Source: Taxillus chinensis
Taxonomy: Eukaryota > Streptophyta > Magnoliopsida > Santalales > Loranthaceae
DNA length: 64,000 nucleotides
Assembly (NCBI GenBank): GCA_023512835.1
Contig: CM042089.1
Coordinates: 48,934,004 to 48,998,003 of the forward strand
Direction: 5' to 3'
Position numbers and translations under genes: made by a program. This document shows, piece after piece, positions 11,106 through 22,356 of the stretch. Positions within the stretch are counted from its first letter, which is position 1. The number at the start of each line of letters is the position of its first letter. The notes under the pieces were generated by a model, which was given only the letters and a program-made list of their open reading frames with translations, was not told where the DNA came from and did not search any database.

Positions 11106-13489
11106 ATGGAGCTGGCATCTAAATCCACTAAGGGGTCGCATGTTTTTGAGGCTTCTGATATTTATCCAGGCCATGTTTTGGACTGGCAATTGTTTGCTCA
11201 GACGAATTTTTCATGGTCTGCCGACATTCGCGCCCGTTTAGAGTCCACTGGTGTGCGCAAGTTGGTAGCAAGACCTTGTCAACTCTTATTCGCTGAAATT
11301 ATTGAATTTTATCAAATGGCTGAGGTGGTGCAAGATAAAGAAGAGGACGAAACAATGATTATCGGTTCTATGCAAGGCCGGGATATTTGGATATCTAGTA
11401 CTATTATTCATTCGGTCTTCGATCTCCCTGAGGTAACTACTGCATTTCCTAAATATACTTGTTCCACTTTTGGTCAATTGATGCATTTTATTGGGAAGTG
11501 GGATAAGCGTAGGCAACATACAGAAAATGGTTTTGTTGATAAATACCGTTTTTTAGATCATATTGTGGGAAAATGTTTGTTGTCCCAAAGGAAGGGAACT
11601 GATGGTGTGCCTAAAGAGCATTTATAGTGTATGTATTGTATTGATCATGACTTGACAGTTGATTGGGCTTCCATGATATTTAAGCACTGGGTGAAATTTT
11701 TGCATCATAAGAGTTTTGGTCGAATTTTATCTCATATTATGATTAATCAGTACCCTGTTTTATCTGGACATCATGAGGGTATTCCTTATCCTAATGGCAA
11801 TGTCTTGCGTGAGTTTACTGCCAATGGATATGTGGCTGTTGAAATGTTGGGTGCATGGCATAAATGGGCTCCTAGTTCCACTCAAGAGCATGACCAGAGA
11901 TCATCATCTAAGGAAAAGACTCCTCGACGACAGTCAATCCATGCTACCTCTGTTTCTGAATATTTTCGAGTACCATCTCCTCCAAAGGAAGAGGTTCCTA
12001 TAGTTGATGTCCGGGCTCAGTTGCATTCTCTATGGGCTTCTTATGTGTACAGGAATCAACACTTACACAGTGTATGGAGTTTTTGGGATCAATATGGTCC
12101 TTTTTTGATTTCTGATGTTGACATTGTGAATTGGGCTCATGAGACTGGCAAATTGTCTCAATTTCAATGGGATGAGTTACTTCGGTATTTCACAGCTCGT
12201 TCTTCAGCTGCTCCCCCTGAAGAAGTTCCTTCCTCCCATGTTCCGGTTTCCCCAGTGCATCCCACAATTACTCGTGAGTATGTGGATTCACGTTTTGCTC
12301 AACTGGAGCGTCTTATAGGAGAGGTGCATAGGGGACAGGAAGAAATTCGACAGCAGCAGCGGGAGTAAACTAGCCACTTGGATAAATTTATAAAAAATTG
12401 TTTCGCAAGAGCAAATCTCGCCCTGGATCAGTCTCTCAGGTTTCTTCTTCAAATCACCCAGAGGAGGGTTTTGATCATGTTGCTTCTCACACCGTTGAGC
12501 AACACTCGTTTCATTATGCGCCTGATTTTCCTACAGCGGCTCCTTTCTTTCCGACCGTTTCTCACTCTTCAACAAGTCCTGATTATCATCTTCCATTCGA
12601 ATATGTCAATCCTGCTGTGACTTCCCCTTTTTCACAACATATTGATGTCCCATCGGTGGCTTCTCTTATACAGAGTTGGTGTCCTGACATTCCTCTGGTT
12701 CTATCTGATCCCATTCCATCGGCTATACCCACTCTGGGGCAACGTGTGTCTCTCAGTTTTCCTCTTGCGTTGGAAGCTTCTCCTGTTGTTGCTACTTTTT
12801 ATGATTTTATGACCTCTACAGAGGAGGCAGCCTTGGAACATTCTGTGGGTACTCCTTTACCATTATTTCCTCAGGACCTCCAACGCATCACCAGTACTGA
12901 ATGGCTGTACACTGAGGACATTGACTAGTTCACATGGGTATTGCTGCGTATAATGTGCCATGAACCAGACCGTTATCCTGGAGGTGAACAGACTGAAACT
13001 TTACCTAGGTTTCTCACTTCCTCACCCACTAACATGAATGCCTTTAAAGATCAGATTCGCGGCCATGTTACTGGTTTTCGTTCTTGGTCATCTTTGACTT
13101 CTGTGCTCATTCCTGTCCACATTGAGGACAATTATATTCTTTTGCATTTGGATTTGAAGGAAGGGCGGATGATTTTGTATGATTCTTATCAGGGTTATGG
13201 ATTTCACACTCGTACCACTAAAATCAAGAATGGCGTTGTCTGCCGTGTTCGTAGTGCATTAAAGGATGAAGGGCTTCTCCATAACAAGTTGCCTTTTTTC
13301 TTCAAGGTAGCTTCTGAGCTTCCTCAGCAGCCCGATGGTCATAGTTGTGGTGCTTTTATTTGTTATTATATTATTGCTATCCTTAAGGGCCGTGCTTCTT
13401 GGTCTTTTGGTGAAGTTGATGAAGAGTTTTCCACTTCGTTGATGGAGATGGTGGCCCGCGTGTCCTTTTATTATAGTACTCCCTCTTGA
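11106..13489 (+). pseudogene. Athila post-pol (env-position) ORF with C-terminal ULP1/C48 peptidase domain
   Basis: Starts at the ATG at 11106 (MELASKS). The N-terminal domain contains PGHVLDW (about residues 21-27), LLFAEIIEFYQ (about 61-71) and GRDIWISS. After a TAG at 11625 the same frame gives KSFGRILSHI near 11710 and a helical segment ending in EEIRQQQRE. A TAA at 12366 and a shift near 12390 are followed by a Pro/Ser/Thr-rich segment to a TAG at 12926. The last part (12941-13489, 182 codons) is a ULP1-like C48 fold: I-L-Y-D-S gives the Asp (residue 81), and Q-x5-C (QPDGHSCG) gives Gln130 and Cys136. The His expected two to four residues into the ILLHLDL strand is Asn64 by alignment with the S1 and S3 copies. 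Family role: removing SUMO from proteins. The host target is unknown. The same architecture follows pol in S1, S2 and S3. Confidence 0.78.
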
Positions 13490-13905
13490 CAGCTTTCTTT
13501 CGAGGTGTTCTTTCTGTTCTTTTGTTCTTTTGCACTCGGGACATTGCATCTTTCTAGTGTGGGGTCACGGGTCACAGGTGTCCCCTTTTTCTTACCTTTT
13601 TTCTTGAAATTTCCCCTGTTTGTTATGTACGCTTCCCTTTCATTTGATGCTAACATGTTGCTTGGTGATTGTGCTGAATTTTTTTCTAGTTAGTCTCTCT
13701 GACTTTTCTTATGCTTTGAATGAGATCACTATGTACCAAGCAGCCACTTTTATGTTTGCTAAGTTGTTATGTGTGTAGAGCCTACTGTTCTACCTGTAGT
13801 TATGTGTGATCAGAGAGAAACAGTTCCCCCCCTTGAGCTCTTTTATAGTGTGTACATTCTCTTGGTTGATGAGCTTATGCCAGTATGCTTGAAGTTGCAA
13901 TGCAG
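13490..13905 (+). repeat. Athila 3' untranslated region and probable 3' LTR start
   Basis: A T-rich stretch follows the ULP1 stop. TAGTGTGGGG near 13555-13564 could be the polypurine tract and LTR start, after which about 340 bp remain before the T2 LTR begins at 13906. No ORF is supported. The LTR boundary is uncertain because the matching part of the 5' LTR is missing. Confidence 0.4.
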
Positions 13906-14389
13906 TGTCACGCCCCAGATTTCCAACCCGAGTAGACTGGAACGTGACCCTCCCTTTACCCAAGTTGGATAAAGGGGTTAGAATACAACATACACTTCAC
14001 ATTTTATATTCAGAGACCAATATTATATTTATTGAGTCTAAACATAACAAATGTGTTGAAAACATGCTTTTATTACATTAAACTCCACCTTACAATATCT
14101 CCCCACTGGGGTTACATCAACTCCCACAAAATAACATAAACGAAAGACAGTAAAGTAAATAAGGTCTTCCACCTTGGGGTCCCACCTAACGCCTGTATGT
14201 TCCTGAAAGAAAACACAACATAGAGGGAGGGGTGAGCAACCACAGCTCAGTAGGGATCATGTCTCCCCAACCCATCCCATGCTCCTAGCGTCTACATGAG
14301 GGTGTGTACAGGTGTAGTGTAGTGACAATAAGATATAAAGTATAAACAGGTTGTGTTCCACAATCACACGGCACACACATATCCACAGC

Positions 14390-14580
14390 CATACAGGCTT
14401 AACCATATAGGCTAACATATCCACAGCCACTCAGGCTTAGCCACGCGGGCTAACATATCCACGGCCACTCAGGCTTAGCCACACAGGCTAACATATCCAC
14501 GGCCACTCAGGCTTAGCCACATGGGCTAACATATCCACAGCCATGTAGGCTTAGCCACACGGGCTAACAGTTGCAGTCCC
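14390..14580 (-). repeat. Minisatellite in T2 LTR
   Basis: About five units of roughly 40 bp with core AGGCTTAGCCACACGGGCTA followed by an ACATATCCACGGCCAC-like segment. The same unit occurs in fewer copies in the T3 LTRs at about 20530-20690 and 23755-23910. It lies inside the predicted LTR intron. Confidence 0.85.
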
Positions 14581-15202
14581 AGGCTTCCACAGCCACTAGG
14601 TTCCACAAACACAGCATACAAGGTCACACAGGCATTAAAACAAACACGTAGCATACACACTTTCACAGGCATAATACCAAACACTTAGTTCGCACAGCCA
14701 ATCAGGCATAAAATCAAACACTAGACATGCAGAGTCTCACAAGTATTTTACCAAACGCTTAACATGCATACATTCACAAACGCACAAACCCAGCCACACA
14801 GGCATTTTATCAAACACATACTAGGCATATTCACACAAACATATTCACACAGGCATTTTATCGAACACTTAATATACACTCACCATCCAACACCAGAATA
14901 CATCAAAAACCGCCATTGAAGGCCAACATCCATATAGGAGATCACACCTATATGGATTATATATATATATATAAACAGGTATAATCCATAATCTACCCTA
15001 GAACCCTAGAACAAAGGAGGATTTAGGAAAAACAAAACCCCTACCTTGTATGTCCTCCTGCTCCTACTTCCACACAAGACTCCGACCACCCACGCAAAAC
15101 GCTCCGGCAGCCACCAGAAGCTCTCCTTCCCTCTCTCTGTCTCTCTCTGCGACGGCTGGTGGAACAACAAACCCTAAAACCTAAAATAGAGGGCTTCTCC
15201 TC

Positions 15203-15279
15203 CTTATATAGACAACACAACATCAAAATGACGTAGTTTTGATTAAGTGAATCCCAGCATCAAAACGACGTAGTTTTGA
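15203..15279 (-). promoter_or_regulatory. T2 LTR core promoter
   Basis: Reverse-strand TATATAA at 15203-15209 lies just downstream (minus strand) of two ACGT-core palindromes at about 15222-15243 and 15258-15279. This is the same arrangement as in T1 and T3. Confidence 0.65.
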
Positions 15280-15905
15280 AGGAACAAGCTATGACCTTCC
15301 CACATCCATACACACCAAAATATCCATAATTCCAACATGGTCCTTTGGGAAAAGATGATTAGAATAACAAAACCAAGATGACTGTACAAAAATATGGCTG
15401 CACGCCCTATTGCACGCCATATCCCCAATTGACTTGCAACTCCAAAAGCTGTGAAATTCTACCCCAAGCTTCCTTGCATCATGTAGAAGGCTGATATGCA
15501 GAAAAATGCTTGCACGCCAATTGGTCCAATTGGCTTTCACGGCCTTTGGCTCTGAAACTTCTGTGGAAGGTAGACCACATTATTCTAAGAAACTTTTTAT
15601 CCACACGCCAATTGATTTGAGGCCATCTACTTGGTCAAAATAAATCTCCAAAACCTGACAAAACAGCCTAAAAGCGCCTGTATATGCAAATAGCATCTTC
15701 CTAGGCATAAATGCACGTTATCACTTGTCACGTGTACCTCCCAAAAGTCCCCTCTTGGGCTCATCTCTTGCCTCAAACTTGTGCACCAACATCCAAGGTG
15801 TTTTAGCTAAAGTGTGTGGGAAGGAAACTCCCTAAAACCCAATAATTTCCACTCATAAGGCATCTGTGGTTAACTTCATACATACCACAAACACGGGTCA
15901 TTATA

Positions 15906-16013
15906 TCCTCTCCCCCTTAAGACTTTTCGTCCTCGAAAAGAAACAACATACGAGGAAAACAAACACAAGCTACCCATTTGCCACACGGCGAGCCACAACA
16001 CCCAAATGGGTCA

Positions 16014-16080
<67 letters not shown>

Positions 16081-16392
16081 CCCCCCCACACCGCGCACAA
16101 AGACATAACGGCATATAACAAGGTACCACCATAATCCATAACCACATGCATCACAATAATGTATATAACACATATCCGCATGTCACAAATACACATCTCA
16201 AAACACATCACAAATATGAACAAATGTCTAAAAGACAATACAAATACACCAAATCATACACAACTAATACAAGAAAACACATCACTATCCCTTGGCCAAT
16301 AGCCACCTCCCACGCTTAAGATTGTTCGTCCTCGAACAACTCTGGGTGCTGCTCACGGTTTATGGACTCACGCTCCCACGTCTCCTCCTCAC
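15906..16392 (-). pseudogene. T2 polypurine tract, 3' UTR and chromodomain tail
   Basis: The polypurine tract (reverse complement of TCCTCTCCCCCTTAAG) is at 15906-15921. At 16324-16392 the minus strand reads EEETWERES, then REQHPELFEDE, which is the last 23 or so codons of the Tekay chromodomain seen in T1 and T3. Homology stops abruptly near 16393, so the rest of pol was removed or replaced. The 3' UTR between contains a long C/G homopolymer. Confidence 0.75.
16015..16087. repeat. Poly-C tract (63 C, one T, 9 C)
   Basis: A 73-bp tract interrupts sequence that reads straight through (GGGTCAT to ACACCGCGCAC) in the sister copy T3 near 22566-22580. It is either a microsatellite expansion or an assembly artefact. 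The proline- and glycine-rich ORFs over it (15866-16238) are artefacts of the homopolymer. Confidence 0.95.
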
Positions 16393-19203
16393 CTAACACA
16401 TACTTCACAAGTAGTCACATGTCACAATGGTGTAAGACATATACTCCCATCGCCAACCCGTTTAACAAATGACATAGGTCACAGACCAACTCATAGCATA
16501 AACACCACCACAAGGAACAACTCACAAAACACTACTACACATTTAACGTTCCACTGCCCAGTCGCAAACACCATACAAACGCATCCGTTGAGAGTTACCT
16601 CACAACCATCCCACCTTTGGATTTTGCGTCCCCGAAAAGAGAAACCAAATAGCAAACAACACGAAAAGATCAAAGCAACACATAATGCAGTCATTACCAC
16701 AAATGTTGGAGATGCCAACTCGCGGCACAATGGGACCAACACTCCACGACATAAAATACCCAACAATGACCCACCAATTGGGATTTAAAGTCAACTCAGC
16801 CTCAGCCCATAGGTAGACCTCGCCCTAACAGCAAGCACAATGAGGTCACAATGAAACACAAACAAATAGGATAGCATTATGCAAACCACAATCACATTCC
16901 AACACAGGGAGCTCTCCTCCAGCAGCACCATCATCACTGCGAAAACCACCTCACTCAAGCAAGGAACATTGAAACCCAACCACGCCAATGGTGACGCAGA
17001 ACGAAGTACAAGCCCAGACACAACAACACGAGAATGAAGTGTGCCCTCAACCATTCGGTCACAGTCAACCTGGCGCCCAACGGAGTCCAAGGATGAACTC
17101 AAAACAATAAATGCAGCACCTCACACACAACCATGGTAAGACCAAAACCCACTATCGGGCTATCACTAGTCACCGACTTTGAGAATCGACCTCCTTGATC
17201 ACGGTCAAATAGAGATCCACCAAGATCCCACACAGCCTTCACAATTGAGGCTTACCGCACAGCCCAAGAGGTAATGCCTTACCAAGTCAGCAGACGCGCC
17301 ACGCGATAGGAATCCTTTGACGCCGAGTAGTTATGAACAACATAGTTCTCCCCACACTGAAAACTCTCCTATCTGCAACATGACCACAATAAATCCTTTG
17401 TGTCACCACTCACAGGTCACAAGAAAATCCCTTGCCTCCAAGACATACTCCACCTCATGGCCCACCAACTCCGCTATATTAACTATTACGTTCTATCTCA
17501 ACACACCAACAAAACACTCAAATAGACCAAGCTTAATATGGACACTGCAATTCCTCCGGGTAGGCACAAGAAACAAGACATGCAAACTCCTGATTCGGGA
17601 CATTCACGTAGCTCCCAAACACACCAACACCTTGATGGCGTGGACCATCTCACTTACCGCATAAAAACGCACACGAAAGACTTTCAAGAAGAACATATGT
17701 AGCATCAAGACCCCATAATAGCCGCAGGACACAAATCCCCCCAAAGGAGTAGCACTAATACCCCTTTCAAGCAAAAACTCACATCTGACTCCATTCTAGT
17801 GAATCACAACTCATCAATACTTTCACACTTTAACTTAGCATGCCATCACATGTGACAAGGAATAACATCAACATTACACATAACACCCCTCTTCATCCCA
17901 CATCGCACATGATATGCGCATGCATCACCTCTTACTCCTCTGCATATGTATGCCACGAGACCCACACATAAGAATGATGCTATACCCCTTTAGCACATAT
18001 GCAACACACACAACAAAACAAAGCAACCACAACACACGAAATAAACTACTGTGTAGAACACATGTAAGAGAGGATATAGTAGCCCCCACCTCCTCGCCTC
18101 TTTTAAGCCTGTTACCCACAGGACATGGATTAACGGAATGGTTCTACCACCAGGAGTACATCCTCAACCCCTCGGAAGATGTCTCCCAATTATGAGGAAA
18201 AACCCAAACAAGGCCTGCCCAATCTCACTCGCTTACCTGCTTGCACTGATTGGATTCACTGGGCACGATCCTATAAACTCACTCGTAACCTAGTTCCATA
18301 ACTCATCACATTTTTATACATACGCAAACCCATTTCACCTCATATCCTATGAACATTACCCTAAGGTCTTTCACACACCACCAGCATGATACGTGGTCAA
18401 TGTTTGGCCACCCAAGAATTTGCAGCCATCTCCACAGGATCCCCATAAGAGCCTTAAAACCACATACCACTCTCGCCAATCAATTTAGATCTCAATGACT
18501 CAAGGAGTGGGTTATACTAGTGGCAATTTCCTCCCTCAACCTTGACACTTGGAAAGGTTACCAAAAGAACATCCTTCTTAGGTACCACATCTACAGAAAC
18601 CTCTACTCACATGAAAACACATTTCTATTACTCAAGGTTGCCACAGCGGGGTCACACACTACCGAGAGGTAATCTCACCTACGCCAGAGTATTAGGGGTA
18701 ACACAGTAACATTTATTACTTTCCTCACACACGGGCGCCCAAAATTGACTACCACACAAAGATACGATTAACACTTTAGACCACATTAAAACCACCAACT
18801 CTTTCCAACAACTATTTATAACCATTAATAATTTATTAGTCTTTTGGTGTCATATATATATATATATATATTTTTATTTATTTTACTCATTTATTCTCTA
18901 GTAGGTCCCCAACTATGTCCATCCTAAATGGTAACTCAAACGACCTTCTAAGCCTCACCTAACATAAAACAGTGGCTCAAGAGCCCACCCAGCGAGAATA
19001 CCCCTCTATCATAAGTGTCTTAATTAAATTGCTAGAAACTCAACAATCAAAGGTTCACCCATCCTCACCTAATCCAGCACGAGACTCAACCGATCACTAT
19101 CGTTAAAGGAATATGATACCAATAATAAACAAAAATCTTAACACGCGAGAATCAAAATTGTACCCTTGACTAAGGAAAGTTCTGCCATGCTCTGCTCCTA
19201 GCC
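16393..19203. other. T2 interior without recognised genes
   Basis: About 2.8 kb of CA-rich sequence. I see no protease, RT, RNase H or integrase motif on either strand, and ORFs are short and unlike known proteins. A (TA)n tract lies near 18852-18870. It may be the unique interior of a non-autonomous element. Confidence 0.5.
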
Positions 19204-19727
19204 TCACTTGAATTTTGCTATATCTCTAGCTCGTTGAGCCAGTCCTCTAGCACCATGACTTGCTTTACCAAAACAGGCTGTCTGGAGATGTCCTACTTTT
19301 CCACAGATACGACACTCGTACTTCTTCCTGCCATACTCTTTTCCAATGTCCCGGTTGTCCACTGCAAGAACAACCCCTTTGGGAAACTGGTCTTTGCCTC
19401 TTGAGCCACTTTTTGCTGATCGGGATAACTATGCTTTAGTTAATCTTCACCCAAGCTCCCCCCGATGATGTGGGTTGATAGCTCTCGGCGTACCTCGCTC
19501 TTAATCAGTTGTCGAATCTCATCCTTCAACTCTTAAATTACCAGGCTTAAGATGCCAACCTCCGCCTTGATTAGATCATTACTTACATCCTGCAGCTCAC
19601 CCACTTGCCCAGCCTGAGGGGCGGGCTTCTTCGCTACCTCAATAGTCGTACAGGTCACAATTTTCGAAGACATTGGCTCCACGAAAAGGCAGTGCTCTAG
19701 GTTATCACTCAATAATCTCAATACCAT
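19204..19727 (-). pseudogene. gag: T2 gag-like fragment with CCHC zinc knuckle
   Basis: The minus strand ends at TGA 19204-19206. Upstream it reads a CX2CX4HX4C knuckle (CRICGKVGHLQTAC, about 19272-19313), then FGKASHGARGLAQRARD to the stop. A helical, charged segment at 19533-19727 (starting MVLRLLSDN) probably belongs to the same protein, with stops and a frameshift between. A zinc knuckle followed by a short basic tail fits the nucleocapsid end of Gag. I cannot assign the lineage from this fragment. No pol follows it, which is unusual. Confidence 0.55.
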
Positions 19728-20151
19728 TACCGACTAGGCATTCTGAGCTATAACTAACCTCAAAACATGCATTATCACCACACAAATTCATGGATGCACA
19801 ACACAAACTATACAAGTTCACACCTTTACATTGCACATATAATCTATACTTAAGTGGATATCTCATCGTTTTGAACACAACATCGCTTCTTCCACACAAT
19901 ACCATACAAAGGCGCATACTCAATCATTCACAGAACACCAACATTATTGTATTTTATTTTACTTTATTTTACTTTATTTTATTTTATTTTCCGTTCGTTC
20001 ACATTTTACAAGCTTCAAGTTCACAAGCACTCGGTTTCAATACCACAAATTCTTTTCCACGCTTTCATGCTCAAATCATCACAAAATTTTAGAGTTGCAC
20101 ATTTGAAACTTTATCACGTTCAAACCATTTATCCATGCAATTACTCACACT
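19728..20151. other. T2 5' interior, no gene seen
   Basis: A/T-rich sequence with a TATTTTACTT-like simple repeat near 19949-19990. A degenerate Met-type primer site could lie near 20030-20046 on the minus strand, but mismatches make this weak. It ends at the sharp junction with T3 at 20152. Confidence 0.4.
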
Positions 20152-21152
20152 GTAGGGGTTCTGTTCTTCCTAAATCCTCCTCTGTCCTAGGGTTCTAGGG
20201 CAGATTATAGAGTTATACCTGGTTATATATATATATATGTAATCCATATAGGTGTGATCTCCTATATGGATGTTGGCCTTCAATGGTAGTTTTGATGTAT
20301 TCGGGTGTTGGATGGTGTGCATATTAAGTGTTTGATAAAATGCCTGTGTGGATATGTCTGTGTGTATATGCCTAGTATGTGTTTGACTTTATGCCTGATG
20401 GGCTGTGCGAACTAAGTGTTTGGTATTATGCCCGTGAAAGTGTGTATGCTACGTGTTTGGTTTAATGCCTGTGTGACCTTGTATGTTGTGCATGTGGAAC
20501 CCGGTGGCTGTGGAAGCCCGGGACTGGAACTATTAGCCTGTATGGCTAAGCCTATATGGCCGTGGATACGTTAGCCCGTGTGGCTAAGCCTGAGAGGCTG
20601 TGGATATGTTAGCCCGTGTGGCTAAGCCTGAGTGGTTGTGGATATGTTAGCCTATATGGCTAAGCCTGTATGGCTGTGGATAGGTGGGTGCCATTTGAAT
20701 GTGGTATACAACTTGTTTACATTCTATTGTCACTACACTACACCTGTACACACTCATGTAGACGCTAGGAGCATGGGATGGGTTGGGGAGACATGATCCC
20801 TACTGAGTTGTGGCTGCTCACCCCTCCCTCTATGTTGTGTTTTCTTTCAGGAACATACAGGCGTTAGGAGGGACCCCAAGGTGGAAGACCTTATTTACTT
20901 TACTGTCTACCATTTATGTTATTTTTATGAGAATTGATGTAACCCCAGTGGGGATGGATTGAAAAGAGGATTTTGTTGTAATAAAGACTGGTTTGGATTG
21001 TGGATTGCTTTTATGATCTTTACTATCTTGAATGTGTCGTGGATGTTTAAAATGTTATGTTCGGGGTTTGCACCCTAACCCCTTTGCCCTCCGTGTGGGT
21101 ACAAGGGGAGTCACGTACCGGTTTCCTCGGGTTGGAAATCCGGGGCGTGACA
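20152..21152 (+). repeat. T3 5' LTR, truncated
   Basis: Corresponds to 23376-24378 of the 3' LTR and ends GGGGCGTGACA. It starts exactly at the GTAGGGG of the predicted splice donor. The upstream U3 and leader half is missing. Confidence 0.9.
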
Positions 21153-21155
21153 ATA

Positions 21156-21167
21156 TGGTATCAGAGC
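21156..21167 (+). promoter_or_regulatory. T3 primer-binding site (initiator Met tRNA)
   Basis: TGGTATCAGAGC, three bases after the LTR end. It is the standard plant Met-tRNA primer site. Confidence 0.93.
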
Positions 21168-21487
21168 TTAGTCTAGTTGGCATAGGGTAGTGGGCGGACC
21201 TGGTTATCCTAAGTCCTTTGGAGGAGCCTGGAGGGACATGCCTGATCAACATGGTCCTCTTTGAGCCTCCAAGGTGTACTTAGGGTAGTCCAGTCTTGTG
21301 GTAGGATTTGCATGCATTGGCATTAGGGCACTAGTTGCATTTGCTGTGAATGTGTGCTGAGCTGTGGATAAGATCATATGATTAAGTGAAATGTGCAACT
21401 CTGATTTGTTTGGCAATGTGTATTGAACTGTGCAATGTGATTGATACGATGTATGTGTGCAATGTCATGTGATAGTGGAATTGAACT
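21168..21487 (+). other. T3 leader
   Basis: Non-coding leader of about 320 bp after the primer site. It runs directly into integrase coding sequence near 21488, which marks the internal deletion point. Confidence 0.6.
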
Positions 21488-22356
21488 CTGACCGGGATTC
21501 GAGGTTCACTTCCCGTTTTTGGGCAGGTTTGCAGGAGGCTATGGGGACCAAGCTTCACTTGAGTACAGCCTTTCACCCTGAGACTGACGGTCAGACAGAG
21601 AGGACGAATCAGACTTTGGAGGACATGTTACGGGCCTGTGTGTTAGATTTTGGGGGTTCGTGGGCAACTCGCCTTCCTTTGGTGGAGTTTGCCTACAATA
21701 ACAGTTATCAGGCATCCATTGGGATGGCTCCTTTTGAGGCGTTGTATGGGCGGCCGTGTTGATCACCTTTGTGTTGGACCGAGGTGGGGGAGACAGCTCT
21801 CTTGGGACCGCAGTTGGTTCAAGAGGCTACCGAGAAGGTTAAGTTGATTCGTCAGCGTTTGTTATCAGCTTAGAGTCGGCAGAAATCTTATGCGGATCAG
21901 CGGCGGCGACCTTTGGAGTTTTCTGTTGGTGATCATGTGTTTCTTCGTGTTTCCCCACGTCGTGGACATCGACAGTTTGGGCGAGGTTCCAAGCTATCTC
22001 CGTGGTTTATTGGTCCTTTTGAGATTCTGGATCGTGTGGGGCCTGTAGCCTACCGCTTAGCGTTACCACCGCGGCTAAGTCGAGTGCACAATGTCTTCCA
22101 CGTGTCCCAGTTGCGGAAGTATCACCCTGACCCCACCCATGTGATCGATTGGGGGACCTTAGACATTGAGGATGACCTGTCCATTGTTGAGGCCCCTATC
22201 CGTATCCTAGATCGGCGAGAGAAGCTTTTGCGTGGTCGTGCTCTTCCTTTGGTTCGTGTGCTGTGGCAGCACCGTGGCATTGAGGAGGAGACATGGGAAC
22301 GTGAGTCCGTGATGCGTGAGCAGCACCCAGAATTGTTCGAGGACGAACAATCTTAA
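21488..22356 (+). pseudogene. pol: T3 integrase C-terminal half and chromodomain
   Basis: Begins mid-core at the second catalytic Asp region ([11 protein letters not shown], about 21491). It has the third acidic residue in [10 protein letters not shown] (near 21597), the integrase C-terminal SH3-like region (FSVGDHVFLRVSPRRG near 21920), and the chromodomain end with LWQHRGIEEETWERE (near 22262). It terminates at TAA 22354-22356. One frame is kept throughout. Stops are at 21760 (TGA, from CGA in T1) and 21871 (TAG, present at the same codon in T1 at 1837). The rest of pol is deleted. Confidence 0.9.

Larger units (their letters stand above)
4288..13905 (+). mobile_element. Athila-like Ty3/gypsy element with a post-pol ULP1 ORF
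   Basis: Internal order is partial 5' LTR, primer-binding site, gag, protease, RT, RNase H, integrase, a 0.8-kb promoter-like spacer, a third ORF ending in a C48 peptidase, and a 3' remnant. The Athila assignment rests on the TGGCGCC-type primer site, the gag sequence (LPSNTEVNPK), the protease (NLGSSINLMPL) and the F-M-D-D-F-S-V RT motif. Both ends abut Tekay-family LTRs (4287/4288 and 13905/13906), so both Athila LTRs look cut by later insertions. All ORFs carry stops or frameshifts. Confidence 0.88.
13906..15905 (-). repeat. T2 3' LTR (2000 bp)
   Basis: On the + strand it starts TGTCACGCCCC and ends GGGTCATTATA, the reverse complement of the T1/T3 LTR ends. The expected TGTAATGACCC start has decayed to TATAATGACCC. 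It is about 300 bp longer than the T1 and T3 LTRs, largely from a longer minisatellite. The predicted intron borders are at 15044 (donor) and 14203 (acceptor). Confidence 0.9.
13906..20151 (-). mobile_element. T2: Tekay-family element, antisense, mostly non-coding interior
   Basis: The reverse-complement LTR (13906-15905), polypurine tract and chromodomain tail (16324-16392) match T3 in order and sequence. Beyond that, the interior to about 19200 shows no recognisable protease, RT, RNase H or integrase. A gag-like fragment with a CCHC knuckle lies at 19204-19727. The 5' LTR is absent. At 20152 the sequence changes abruptly into the opposite-strand T3 LTR. It may be a non-autonomous (gag-only) derivative or a heavily rearranged copy. 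Confidence 0.65.

Noticed and set aside
15866..16238. Proline- or glycine-rich ORFs on both strands
   Set aside because: They are translations of the poly-C/poly-G homopolymer.
20030..20046. T2 primer-binding site on the minus strand
   Set aside because: The match to TGGTATCAGAGC has several mismatches and no LTR end follows it.
21156..21167. tRNA gene
   Set aside because: Only the 12-base complement of the tRNA 3' end is present. It is a primer-binding site next to an LTR.
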